From Candidatus Endomicrobiellum agilis (GTDB lineage: Bacteria > Elusimicrobiota > Endomicrobiia > Endomicrobiales > Endomicrobiaceae), in the NCBI GenBank assembly GCA_020328155.1, contig JAIXMX010000001.1:174889-238888 (forward strand): a stretch of 64,000 nucleotides of DNA, written 5' to 3'. Below the pieces are notes generated by a model. It did no database searches and was not told where the DNA came from. It saw only the letters and a program-made list of their open reading frames with translations. Numbering within the stretch: the stretch's first letter is position 1; every line of letters starts with the position of its first letter. The position numbers were made by a program, and so were the translations under genes. Shown here one piece after another: positions 51,629 through 61,616 of this stretch.

Positions 51629-53470
51629 TTGAAAATATTAGACAGCATAAATAGCCCTTGTGATTTAAAAAAAATAAAAAAGGAAGACTTAAGTTATCTC
51701 GCAAAAGAAATAAGAGCAGAAATAATAAATACGATTTCAGAAAACGGCGGGCATCTGTCCTCAAATCTTGGTGTTGTCGATCTGTCCGTTGCAATCCACT
51801 ACGTGTTTAACGCTCCGCGCGACAAAATAATCTGGGACGTAGGACATCAGTCTTATGCTCATAAAATTCTCACCGGAAGAAAAGATAAATTCAAAACTAT
51901 AAGGATACATAACGGCTTAAGCGGATTTCCAAAGAGATCCGAATCAGAATACGATGCTTTTAGCACAGGACATTCTTCAACTTCAATTTCAGCCGCATTG
52001 GGGTTTGCCGCTGCAAGGGATTTAAAAGATGAAGATTATAAAGTAGTTGCTGTTATAGGCGACGGTTCTATGACAGGCGGACTTGCTTTTGAAGGTTTAC
52101 AAAACGCGGGACATTTAAAAAAAGATATGCTTATCATATTAAATGACAATGAAATGTTCATTTCGCATAAAGTCGGTGCTGTCGCCGGATATTTTGCAAA
52201 ACTTCTGACTGCGGGCATGGCGCGCAAATTTGAAGAAAAAGTTATGAAAACCGTAAGCAGATTCCACAGCTTTGGGTCCCCATTTAGGAAATTTATAAAA
52301 AGAGTAAAAGTTATGCTTTTCCCTGGTATGCTTTTTGAAGAGATGGGTTTTACATATATAGGTCCTGTGCAGGGGCATAACATAAATAGCCTGATTGTGA
52401 TTCTTGAAAACCTAAAAAATATGAAAACTCCGGTATTATTGCACGTTATTACGAAAAAAGGAAAAGGGTATGCCCCGGCGGAAGAAGATCCCGTAAATTT
52501 TCATGGCGTCGGAAAGTTTGACGTTAAAACTGGTAAAATCGAACAAAAAAAAACCGTCACTTACACGAAAGTTTTTTCTGATACTCTTATAAAACTGGCT
52601 CAGACTGATAATAAGATAGTTGCGATAACGGCGGCTATGCCCGAAGGAACCGGACTTGATAAATTTGCAGAAAATTTCCCCGACAGATATTTTGACGTCG
52701 GTATTGCCGAAGGACATGCGGTAACTTTTGCGGCTGCTATGGCGGCAGATGGTATGCGTCCGGTGTGCGCAATATATTCGACTTTTATGCAGAGAGCGGT
52801 TGACAATATTATACATGACGTCGCTTTGCAGAATCTTCCGGTTGTTTTCGCTTTAGACAGAGCTGGACTTGTCGGAGAAGACGGCGGAACTCATCACGGA
52901 GTTTTTGATTTGTCTTATTTAAATTATATTCCTAACCTTATTATTATGTCTCCGTCTGATGAAAACGAGTTGCAGAATATGCTTAAAACGGCTTTAAATT
53001 CGAATAAGCCTTGCGTCATAAGATATCCCAAAGGTGTTGGTACGGGTGTTGCGTTAGACAAATTACTGTGTGTTTTGGAAATAGGGAAAGCCGTAGTTTT
53101 AAGGAAAGGAAGCGATATTTGTTTTCTTGCAATTGGAAATCATGTCGAGACGTGTTTGAAAGCTGCAGACTTGCTTTCGAAAAAAAACGTGAATGCTTCC
53201 GTTGTGAATATGAGATTTTTAAAACCGCTTGACGTCAATGTCGTTAAAGGAATGCTTTCAAGAACAAAGAAGTTTATTACGGTTGAAGAAAATGCTTTAT
53301 CGAGCGGGCTTGGCGAAATCGTGAAAGCTTTTTTATGTGGGAGCGGAGCTGAGGTTGAATGCATAGGTCTGCCTGATAAATTCATAGAACACGGAAACTT
53401 AGAAGCTTTGAGAAAAAAATACGGCTTTACGCCGGAGAACATAGCGGAAAAGGCGCTACAGATGTTGTGA
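51629..53470 (+). CDS. dxs: 1-deoxy-D-xylulose-5-phosphate synthase
   Basis: GGHLSSNLGVVDLSVAIHYVFN; VIGDGSMTGGLAFEGLQNAG; DRAGLVGEDGGTHHGVFDLSYL. Confidence 0.97.
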   Translation: MKILDSINSPCDLKKIKKEDLSYLAKEIRAEIINTISENGGHLSSNLGVVDLSVAIHYVFNAPRDKIIWDVGHQSYAHKILTGRKDKFKTIRIHNGLSGFPKRSESEYDAFSTGHSSTSISAALGFAAARDLKDEDYKVVAVIGDGSMTGGLAFEGLQNAGHLKKDMLIILNDNEMFISHKVGAVAGYFAKLLTAGMARKFEEKVMKTVSRFHSFGSPFRKFIKRVKVMLFPGMLFEEMGFTYIGPVQGHNINSLIVILENLKNMKTPVLLHVITKKGKGYAPAEEDPVNFHGVGKFDVKTGKIEQKKTVTYTKVFSDTLIKLAQTDNKIVAITAAMPEGTGLDKFAENFPDRYFDVGIAEGHAVTFAAAMAADGMRPVCAIYSTFMQRAVDNIIHDVALQNLPVVFALDRAGLVGEDGGTHHGVFDLSYLNYIPNLIIMSPSDENELQNMLKTALNSNKPCVIRYPKGVGTGVALDKLLCVLEIGKAVVLRKGSDICFLAIGNHVETCLKAADLLSKKNVNASVVNMRFLKPLDVNVVKGMLSRTKKFITVEENALSSGLGEIVKAFLCGSGAEVECIGLPDKFIEHGNLEALRKKYGFTPENIAEKALQML

Positions 53471-53563
53471 CAACATTATTTTGCGTTTTCTCAGTTAATC
53501 GCGATTTTCATCTGCGGACGTTTGGAAGAACTGGAAGCTTGCCTGTTTTTTTAGAAGGTAATT

Positions 53564-54301
53564 ATGGAGAAGAAAAAAAATAAAAAACGTCTCGACGTCT
53601 TACTTTTGAAAGAGAGGTTTGCTGAAACCCGCGCAAAAGCACAAGCTTTTATAATGAGCGGAAACATTTTTGTAAACAATCAGGTTCAATATAAACCCGG
53701 AACTTTAGTAGGGGAAGAAGATTTAGTCGAGGTGAAAAATACAAATCCGTACGTTTCGCGCGGCGGATTAAAATTGGAATCGGCTTTAAAAACTCTTGCT
53801 ATTGATGTAGAGGGATATATTTGTTTAGATATAGGTGCATCGACAGGCGGTTTTACAGATTGCCTGCTTCAAAAAGGCGCCGCTAAAGTTTACGCGGTAG
53901 ATGTCGGAACAGGGCAGTTGCATTATAAATTAAGGCAAGATAAACGCGTCATCAATATTGAAAATGTCAACTTTAGATATTTTGACGTGTTTTTTTTAAA
54001 AGACAATATAGCCTTAGCGACTATAGACGTCTCTTTTATATCTCTCGATAAGATTTTGCCTGTAGCGTATAAAAGCGTTTCAAAAAACGGGTTTGTTTTG
54101 GCTATGATAAAACCGCAATTTGAACTCGAACCGTCGGAAGTAAAAAAAGGTATTGTGAGAGATAAAAAATTAAGACAAAAAGCCATAAATAAGATTAAAA
54201 AAGTCGCGTTGGATTTGGGCTTTAAAATCATTTCCGAGACTGATTCTGCTCTCAAAGGACCTAAAGGAAATCTAGAACATTTTGTTCTTTTAAGCAAATG
54301 A
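53564..54301 (+). CDS. tlyA: TlyA family RNA methyltransferase
   Basis: S4 domain plus YVSRGGLKLESAL, CLDIGASTGGFTDCLLQKGAAKVYAVDVG, MIKPQFELEPSEVKKGIVRD. Confidence 0.94.
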   Translation: MEKKKNKKRLDVLLLKERFAETRAKAQAFIMSGNIFVNNQVQYKPGTLVGEEDLVEVKNTNPYVSRGGLKLESALKTLAIDVEGYICLDIGASTGGFTDCLLQKGAAKVYAVDVGTGQLHYKLRQDKRVINIENVNFRYFDVFFLKDNIALATIDVSFISLDKILPVAYKSVSKNGFVLAMIKPQFELEPSEVKKGIVRDKKLRQKAINKIKKVALDLGFKIISETDSALKGPKGNLEHFVLLSK

Positions 54302-54645
54302 CAAATAGTCTTTTGAGTTACCGTTAAAGAGCAATTTTAATAATATTAAAATAATGTTTTTTCTAAAAGAAAGGAATGTTATTCAAAAAGCAGGTTCGTA
54401 GAATGGAATGTGGTTGGGATTTTCAGGATATATTATAAGGATAGTTGATGCTGTGCTGTCCGATAAACTTTACGCAGGATATTGTGGCAAGCAATAACAA
54501 AAAAAGGTTAAAAAAAAGGATAAAAGATAATAGAACAAGGTATGCGCTTCTGTGGCAATTAAGGTTAATTGAAGTCTTGTAAAAGACGGCATATTAGGAA
54601 TTACTCTGAAAATATTATAAAAGATTTGAAGAGAAACGGCATTTA

Positions 54646-57111
54646 ATGAGGAAAAAGATGACAGACTATAATTACTCTGAAATTGAGAAAAAATGGCGGA
54701 AAAAATGGGAAGAAGATAAAGTTTTTGAAGCTAAAGAGCAGCAGGAAGGAGAAAAATATTATTGTCTTGTCATGCTTCCTTATCCTTCGGGTGATTTACA
54801 TATGGGACATGTTAGAAATTACGGTATTGGAGACGTTTTTGCGCGTTTTCATAAGATGAAAGGAAAAAATGTTTTACATCCCATCGGCTGGGATGCTTTT
54901 GGGCTTCCTGCGGAAAACGCGGCTATAAAAAATAAAATTCATCCCGCAAAATGGACAAAACAAAATATTGTACGCATGAGAGAACAATTAAAAGTTTTAG
55001 GTATCTCTTACGATTGGAGCAGAGAATTTGCGACGTGCAACCCAGAGTATTATAGATGGAATCAGTGGTTTTTCATAAAAATGTGGGAACGAGGTTTAGT
55101 TTTTAGGAAGAGAGCGAATGTCAATTGGTGTCCGTCGTGCAATACTGTCCTTGCAAACGAGCAGGTTTCGAACGGACTGTGTTGGAGATGCGATAGTCGT
55201 ACTGAACACAGGGATTTGGAACAGTGGTTTATAAAAATTACGGATTATGCTGATGAACTTTTGGAAAAACATAAACAGCTCAGCGGCTGGCCTGAGCAGG
55301 TTTTATCTATGCAGAAAGACTGGATCGGCAAATCTTTCGGGGCAGAAATTGAGTTTGCATTGACGGGAACTGGCGAAAAATTAAAGATATTCACGACAAG
55401 ACCCGATACGCTTTTTGGCGCTACTTTTGTGGTTGTAGCGCCGGAGCATAAAATTATTGGCGAAATAAAACCGCGAATCATGAATTATAATGAAGTTGCA
55501 GAATACGTAGCTGAAAGCGGCAGAAAATCAAATATAGAGAGAGCGTCATGTAAAGAAAAAACCGGAATAAGGCTTGAGGGTGTCAATGCGATAAACCCGG
55601 TTAACGGAAAAGAAATTCCAATTTTTACGGCGGATTATGTTTTGACCGGATATGGTACCGGCGCGATTATGGCGGTGCCGGCTCATGATCAGAGAGATTG
55701 GGAATTTGCAAAGAAATATAATATTCCGATCGTAGAAGTTATAAGAGGCAACGACTCTTGTGGCATAACCCAATCTGTTGATGAAAACGCTTACGAAGAC
55801 GAGGGCGTGCTTGTAAACTCTGAACAGTTTAACGGAATAAAATCCATCGAAGCATTTGGCGTAATTTCAGAATGGATTGAGAAACAAGGTTTTGGCAAAA
55901 AAACGATAAATTTTAAACTTAAAGACTGGCTCATATCAAGACGGAGATATTGGGGAACTCCGATACCTATGGTTCATTGCAAAATCTGCGGTACCGTTCC
56001 CGTGCCGGAAAAAGATTTGCCTGTGATGCTTCCTGAGGATGTTGAATTTACGGGAGAAGGAGAATCTCCGTTGAAATCGAGCGAGGCTTTTGTAAATGTG
56101 AAATGTCCTAAATGCGGCATGGACGCTGAAAGAGAGACTGACACAATGGATACTTTTGTCGATTCTTCATGGTATTATGCGAGATATTGCGACGCCCGCA
56201 ATAGCAATATGGCTTTTGATGCTGTGAAAGCAAACTATTGGATGCCGGTAGATCAGTATGTCGGCGGAATAGAACATGCGTGTATGCATTTGATATATTC
56301 TAGGTTCTGGCATAAAGTTATGAGGGATTTGGGCATTGTAAAGCACGATGAACCGTTTATAAATCTTTTAACTCAAGGAATGGTGACGCTGGGCGGTAGA
56401 GTTATGTCTAAATCAAAAGGGAATATCGTAAGCCCTGATGAGATAATTGGAAAGTACGGTGCGGATACAGCGAGACTTTTTGTTCTTTTTGCCTCGCCAC
56501 CTCAGAAACAGCTTGACTGGTCTATGGAAGGTGTTGAAGGGTGTTGGAGGTTTATAAACAGAATATGGCGTCTCTTTGATGTAGTTCACAAGAAGTCTGA
56601 TATTCCCGCGTCTGAGAAAAATAAAAATGATATTTTAAAAATAATGCATCAGACAATCAAGAAGGTCACTATTGATATTGAAAAAGAATTCCAATTTAAT
56701 ACGGCAATTTCTTCAATTATGGAATTTGTAAATGCTTTATATGCTTATAAATATCATTCAAATGACGGCGGAGCATCTGTTGAAGCGTATAAGACTGTTG
56801 TACTTTTAATGTCTCCGTTTACGCCGCATATTTGTGAAGAAATATGGGAGATGCTCGGTCACAGAGGATATATATCGACTTATCCTTGGCCTGCTTTTGA
56901 CGAAAGTATGATGAAACAGTCTTCTATTGAAATTCCCGTGCAGATAAACGGGAAGTTGAGGGGCAAAATAATGATTTCTACAGGAACCGACGAAGATGAA
57001 ATTAAAAAAATTATAGAAACAAACGAGAAGATTGCTCCGCAGTTAAAAGATAAAAAGATAGAAAAATTTATATATGTTAAAGACAAAATCATCACAATAT
57101 CCGTTAAATGA
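54646..57111 (+). CDS. leuS: Leucyl-tRNA synthetase
   Basis: MLPYPSGDLHMGHVRNYGIGDVFARF; GWDAFGLPAENAAI; KMSKSKGN-type VMSKSKGNIVSPDEII. Confidence 0.97.
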   Translation: MRKKMTDYNYSEIEKKWRKKWEEDKVFEAKEQQEGEKYYCLVMLPYPSGDLHMGHVRNYGIGDVFARFHKMKGKNVLHPIGWDAFGLPAENAAIKNKIHPAKWTKQNIVRMREQLKVLGISYDWSREFATCNPEYYRWNQWFFIKMWERGLVFRKRANVNWCPSCNTVLANEQVSNGLCWRCDSRTEHRDLEQWFIKITDYADELLEKHKQLSGWPEQVLSMQKDWIGKSFGAEIEFALTGTGEKLKIFTTRPDTLFGATFVVVAPEHKIIGEIKPRIMNYNEVAEYVAESGRKSNIERASCKEKTGIRLEGVNAINPVNGKEIPIFTADYVLTGYGTGAIMAVPAHDQRDWEFAKKYNIPIVEVIRGNDSCGITQSVDENAYEDEGVLVNSEQFNGIKSIEAFGVISEWIEKQGFGKKTINFKLKDWLISRRRYWGTPIPMVHCKICGTVPVPEKDLPVMLPEDVEFTGEGESPLKSSEAFVNVKCPKCGMDAERETDTMDTFVDSSWYYARYCDARNSNMAFDAVKANYWMPVDQYVGGIEHACMHLIYSRFWHKVMRDLGIVKHDEPFINLLTQGMVTLGGRVMSKSKGNIVSPDEIIGKYGADTARLFVLFASPPQKQLDWSMEGVEGCWRFINRIWRLFDVVHKKSDIPASEKNKNDILKIMHQTIKKVTIDIEKEFQFNTAISSIMEFVNALYAYKYHSNDGGASVEAYKTVVLLMSPFTPHICEEIWEMLGHRGYISTYPWPAFDESMMKQSSIEIPVQINGKLRGKIMISTGTDEDEIKKIIETNEKIAPQLKDKKIEKFIYVKDKIITISVK

Positions 57112-57704
57112 TGTTTAGGGGATTTATGAGAAAAATTATGTTGCTTTTGTCTTTATTTGCATCGTTTTTATTTTTAATATCGTGTTCTTCTCTTTATGTC
57201 CCCGCCACCGCACGCCTACTGCCGGAAAATATTAAGAAAATTTATGTGAAGCCTTTTCTTAACGGTATCAAACTAATTGCTGGCAGTACCAACCTAGCTA
57301 GTATTGGTATTGAAGTAATCTTTACAAAGATTGTTGAAAGAGAAATAATAAGGGACGGGCGTCTTTCTTTAGTAAACACTGAAGAAGAAGCTGATATCGT
57401 TTTAGTTGCTGTAATTGAAGGATATATTTTGCAGCCAATTACTTATTGCAAAATAAATGCAGCGATAGATAAATTGAGTGCTGATCAATTTAAGATGTTG
57501 ATTAAAGCGAACGTTTCGCTTATTGATAAAAGTAAAGGTGTGATTCTGTGGAATGAACCGAATATGAGAGACATGCATATTTATAGGGATATTAATAAAG
57601 ACTCGAAATTTCTCAAATTTAACGACGGAATAACGGAAAGTAAAGCCAGAAAAACTATTTTTGCTAAACTGTCAAGGCGTATTATAAGACAGGCGTTAAA
57701 ATAA
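57108..57704 (+). CDS. lptE: LptE-like LPS-assembly lipoprotein
   Basis: Lipobox LISC; LPENIKKIYVKPFLNG...EREIIRDGRLSLVNTEEEADIVLVAVIEGY; leuS-lptE adjacency is also known from enteric bacteria. Confidence 0.7.
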   Translation: MMFRGFMRKIMLLLSLFASFLFLISCSSLYVPATARLLPENIKKIYVKPFLNGIKLIAGSTNLASIGIEVIFTKIVEREIIRDGRLSLVNTEEEADIVLVAVIEGYILQPITYCKINAAIDKLSADQFKMLIKANVSLIDKSKGVILWNEPNMRDMHIYRDINKDSKFLKFNDGITESKARKTIFAKLSRRIIRQALK

Positions 57705-57891
57705 AAGGCTTTGATTCGAGTGGTAAATGTCAACGTGAAAAAACATTGCATAGTAAGTAGAAAAAGAAAGTAGAATGGCGGAAGAAAGGAATGCGAATTT
57801 CGCTTGGATATGAATGAAAATCAACGTGAGCAAATAAAACCGCAGACTCAGTCGTATGTACGAGACAGCGTAAATGACAAAAGGGGTTTAA

Positions 57892-59005
57892 ATGCTTGAA
57901 CAACAAAAAGAGAGAATAGATGCTTTAAGGAGGTCTCTTTAATATTGATTTAAAAATCAATCGAATCAAGAATCTTGAGCTTGAAATATCGGCTCCAAAT
58001 TTTTGGGATGATCAAAATAAAGCCAAGAAAATTATGGCGGAACTCGACGGTTTAAAGAACATGTGCCATAAATGGTATGATATGAGTAAACAAGTTAAAG
58101 ATTTAATCGATTTAAATGAACTTGCAGCAGGCGAAAACGATGAAAGTCTTTTAAAAGATATAAAAGACGACAGCAAAAAACTTGAAAGAGAACTATCCGT
58201 TTTTGAAGTAAAAACAAAGCTCAATGGCAAGCATGATAAAAACAGCGCGATTCTCTCTATACATGCCGGTGCTGGCGGGACAGAATCTTGCGATTGGTCC
58301 CAGATGTTGGTGAGAATGTATTCGAGATGGGCTGAAAATAAAGGTTTCGAAACGGAAGTTGTCGACAGTTTAGAAGGCGAGGAAGCCGGAATAAAAAATA
58401 TGACGGTGATAATAAAAGGCGAGTATGCCTACGGATTTTTACAATCGGAAGTAGGTGTTCATAGACTAGTTAGAATTTCTCCGTTTGATTCAAATAAAAG
58501 AAGACATACATCTTTCAGCTCGGTTGACGTTATACCCGAAGTGGAAGACGCTATCAATATAATTATTGAAGACGGAGATATAAGAATTGACACTTATAGA
58601 GCTTCTGGCGCCGGCGGACAACATATAAATAAGACTGATTCCGCAGTGAGAATTACGCATTTGGCAACGGGGATAACGGTGCAGTCTCAAAATGACCGTT
58701 CGCAGATAAAAAACCGGGCGACAGCAATGAAACTTTTAAAAGCCAGACTCTATGAGCTTGAGCGGGAAAAGCAGCGCGCTTCTTACGAAAAGCATTATAA
58801 TGAAAAAGGTGCCATAGAGTGGGGAAGTCAGATACGCTCCTATGTTTTTATGCCTTATCAGCTTGTAAAAGACCACAGAACAGGATATGGAACATCGCAG
58901 GTGGATTTAGTTATGGACGGGGAAATTGACGACTTTATTGGTGCGTATTTATCGTGGAAATTAGAAAAAAATATAACGAGCAAAGCTAGCAGCTTTAATA
59001 TTTAA
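57892..59005 (+). CDS. prfB: Peptide chain release factor 2, +1 programmed ribosomal frameshift
   Basis: GGQ (ASGAGGQHINKTDSAVRI) and RF2-type SPF motif (RISPFDSNKRRHTSF); MLEQQKERIDALRRSL then +1 shift into NIDLKINRIKNLELEISAPNFWDD... Confidence 0.94.
57927..57942 (+). promoter_or_regulatory. RF2 recoding site: SD-like AAGGAGG, slippery CTT, in-frame TAA
   Basis: tta AGG AGG tct CTT TAA; TAA at 57940-57942; same spacing as the E. coli AGG GGG TAT CTT TGA site. Confidence 0.88.
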
Positions 59006-59090
59006 ATTTAAAAATGTTTTATTTTCAGCGGTTTTGCATTAGGTTGTTTTTTTATAAAATTTTATCTTGAAAAAATAAAAATCAAAGCGT

Positions 59091-59729
59091 GTGAAAAGGT
59101 ATGTTTATATGCAAATTGTAAAGGAAGGGTACCGATTTATTATAGTTCCGCTTATTTTTGGTTTGGTGTTGCTTATTGTAAGCCGGGGTACAATTTTGAC
59201 TACGGCGGGAATTTTATGCATTTTGATTTCGTTATTTTGCGTATATTTTTTTAGAGATCCTCAAGTGGAAATAACAAAAGGAGATAATTTAATTCTTTCT
59301 CCGTGCAACGGAACAGTTTTAGAAGTAAGCGAAAATGAAACGGAAAAAATTATAAAAGTGTTTTTGTCAGTTTTAGATGTTCACTTACAGCGTTCCCCTG
59401 TTATGGGGAAAGTTAAATGCGTCGAATATAAACCCGGGAAGTTTTTAAAAGCTATGGATCCTCAAGCGCATATAGTCAACGAACAAAATATTATAACCAT
59501 AGAAAATGAAAGCGGAAAGTATCTTGTCAAACAGATTGCAGGAATACTCGCAAGAAGATGCGTTTCGTGGGTAAAGCCCGGCGATATTTTAAACATTGGC
59601 GACAAAATAGGTGTAATAAAATTCAGTTCGCAGGTGGATTTGCATATTCCCAAAAATACTGATGTCAAGGTAAATCAGGGCGATAAAGTTGTATCAGGTG
59701 TGACAATTTTTGCAACTTTAAATAAATAG
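59091..59729 (+). CDS. psd: Phosphatidylserine decarboxylase family protein
   Basis: FFRDPQVEITKGDNLILSPCNGTV; VFLSVLDVHLQRSPVMGKV; GVIKFSSQVDLHIP (GTG start). Confidence 0.92.
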   Translation: MKRYVYMQIVKEGYRFIIVPLIFGLVLLIVSRGTILTTAGILCILISLFCVYFFRDPQVEITKGDNLILSPCNGTVLEVSENETEKIIKVFLSVLDVHLQRSPVMGKVKCVEYKPGKFLKAMDPQAHIVNEQNIITIENESGKYLVKQIAGILARRCVSWVKPGDILNIGDKIGVIKFSSQVDLHIPKNTDVKVNQGDKVVSGVTIFATLNK

Positions 59730-59738
59730 GAAATTTTC

Positions 59739-60527
59739 GTGGATGAAAAATTAAAAAAAGGCATTTATATAGTGCCAAGTCTTTTCACATGTGGGAATAT
59801 AACCTGTGGTTGTTTATCTACAATATCGTCGATAAACGGAAATTTTACGAAAGCTGCATGGCTGCTTATATTTGCCATAGTTTTTGATATGACGGACGGA
59901 AGAGTCGCTAGGTTGACAAAAACGACGAGTGAGTTCGGTGTTCAGATGGATTCTTTAAGCGATTTAGTATCGTTTGGTATTGCTCCGTCTGTGATGATGT
60001 ACCTTCTTGTTTTAAACTCTATGGGAAAGATTGGCACGGCAATTTCTGTGTTGTTTATTTTATGCAGTGCTTTGAGACTTGCAAAATTTAATGTTAAAGC
60101 TTGCAGTAATGATTCAATATCAAATTTTTTTATGGGACTGCCGACTCCTGCTTCGGCAGGATTGTTAATATCTTTCGTCTTGAGTTATGAATTGTTTATT
60201 GCTGTTCCAGGACAGTCTTTAACGTTTAAAACGATACCAATTTTGATGAAAAATATGCCGGTATTTTTTAAAACAATGCCTATTGTAATGGTGGTTTTGT
60301 CTTTGCTTATGGTCTCGAATATTCCTTATGTTTCATTTAAAAAGATAAACGTTGCAAAGCCTAAAGCGTTCAAGTTTTTAATTTTGACAGTATTGCTTAT
60401 ATGGCTTACGTTTACATTTCCGCAAAATATTATTTTTATATTATTTACTTTATATGCTTTTTCTGGTATACTTAGCTACGTAATAAAGTATTGGAAAGTT
60501 TTAAAAAGGATCTTTCAACAAAGGTAG
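59739..60527 (+). CDS. pssA: CDP-diacylglycerol-serine O-phosphatidyltransferase
   Basis: DMTDGRVARLTKTTSEFGVQMDSLSDLVSFGIAPS CDP-alcohol phosphatidyltransferase motif (GTG start). Confidence 0.94.
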   Translation: MDEKLKKGIYIVPSLFTCGNITCGCLSTISSINGNFTKAAWLLIFAIVFDMTDGRVARLTKTTSEFGVQMDSLSDLVSFGIAPSVMMYLLVLNSMGKIGTAISVLFILCSALRLAKFNVKACSNDSISNFFMGLPTPASAGLLISFVLSYELFIAVPGQSLTFKTIPILMKNMPVFFKTMPIVMVVLSLLMVSNIPYVSFKKINVAKPKAFKFLILTVLLIWLTFTFPQNIIFILFTLYAFSGILSYVIKYWKVLKRIFQQR

Positions 60528-60532
60528 AAACA

Positions 60533-61045
60533 ATGGCGATTGAACAGCTTTTAATTTTGATTAAACCTGACGGAATTAAAAAATCTCTTACGGGAAATAT
60601 TCTAACTAAGCTTTCTGAGGCAAGAATGGTTATTATAGGAGCAAAAGCGGTGAGAGTAAGTAGAGATTTGGCAGAAGCGCATTACTATCATCTCAAAGAT
60701 AAACCTTTTTTTGGCGGACTTATAGATTATATTCAGGGTGAAGTGTACGGAAAGCCTTGGGATAGAGTGTTGGCATTTGTATATCGAGGCGAAGACGCTA
60801 TTTCAAAGATGAGAAAAATTGCTGGAGAAACTAATCCTGAAGAAGCAGATCCCGTTTCAATCAGAGGAGCATACGGAAGAATAACAACTAAAGGTGTGTA
60901 TGAGAACGTCGTACATTGCTCTTCCGATCCATCGGAAGCTGAGAGAGAAATCAAGCTGTGGTTTAAACCCGAAGAAATAGTGAAAAGAATATATCCAGTG
61001 AAAAAAATTATAATTGAAAAAGAAGAAAAAGCGGTCTGGGCGTGA
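60533..61045 (+). CDS. ndk: Nucleoside diphosphate kinase
   Basis: EQLLILIKPDGIKKSLTG; NPEEADPVSIRGAYG...NVVHCSSDPSEAEREIKLWF; ATG 60533 preferred. Confidence 0.94.
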   Translation: MAIEQLLILIKPDGIKKSLTGNILTKLSEARMVIIGAKAVRVSRDLAEAHYYHLKDKPFFGGLIDYIQGEVYGKPWDRVLAFVYRGEDAISKMRKIAGETNPEEADPVSIRGAYGRITTKGVYENVVHCSSDPSEAEREIKLWFKPEEIVKRIYPVKKIIIEKEEKAVWA

Positions 61046-61616
61046 CTTAATAATAGTTTTTGAGTCTATCAATGCATAAGTTGCAGAGTGGTATTGGTAT
61101 AGTTGCGGCGGTTACTCGCTCAATAAGAAGTTGTCGTTTTTAAAAATATAAAACTAACGGAATTTTCAGCTATTATCTTAACTGTTGTCTTTTCTAATAT
61201 AGAGAGCGGATTCCCTCGAAAAGCTATCTCGCAGAGTCCTGATATTTCTTCAGCAGGAATTCTTTTTGCGGGGTATAAAGCAAGACATACTTTGAAAAGC
61301 TTTTAAGGAAATGATGCGATGCTGAGCGTTGTCAAGCAGTGTGGCAGTTAATTAACTCACTGTACTCATAATGCAGCGCACCTCATGCATAGCGCGTAGA
61401 ACGACGAGACGGAAAGTACTACGGCGTGGAAGCGATAATATGCAGAGTTAGACCTGCAGAAAACCTGTGTGTTCTGTGGTTGTCTGCAACGAAATTGTAT
61501 CAGTTTGAAATGTGTTAACTATCGTTTTTTAATCGGTTTTTTTGATTATATTATTTTGGCAAATAGAGGACACCTCGGAGTTGACAACAAAAGTTGAAAA
61601 GGAGTGTTAAAAAGAA

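Noticed and set aside
57290-57312. Imperfect palindrome accaacctagctagtattggt inside the lptE-like gene
   Set aside because: Short, with mismatches and inside a coding frame; likely chance in AT-rich DNA.
61046-61616. Searched for tRNA or small RNA genes in the GC-richer spacer before pckG
   Set aside because: No cloverleaf or T-loop (GGTTCRANNCC) pattern found; none was seen in the other spacers either.
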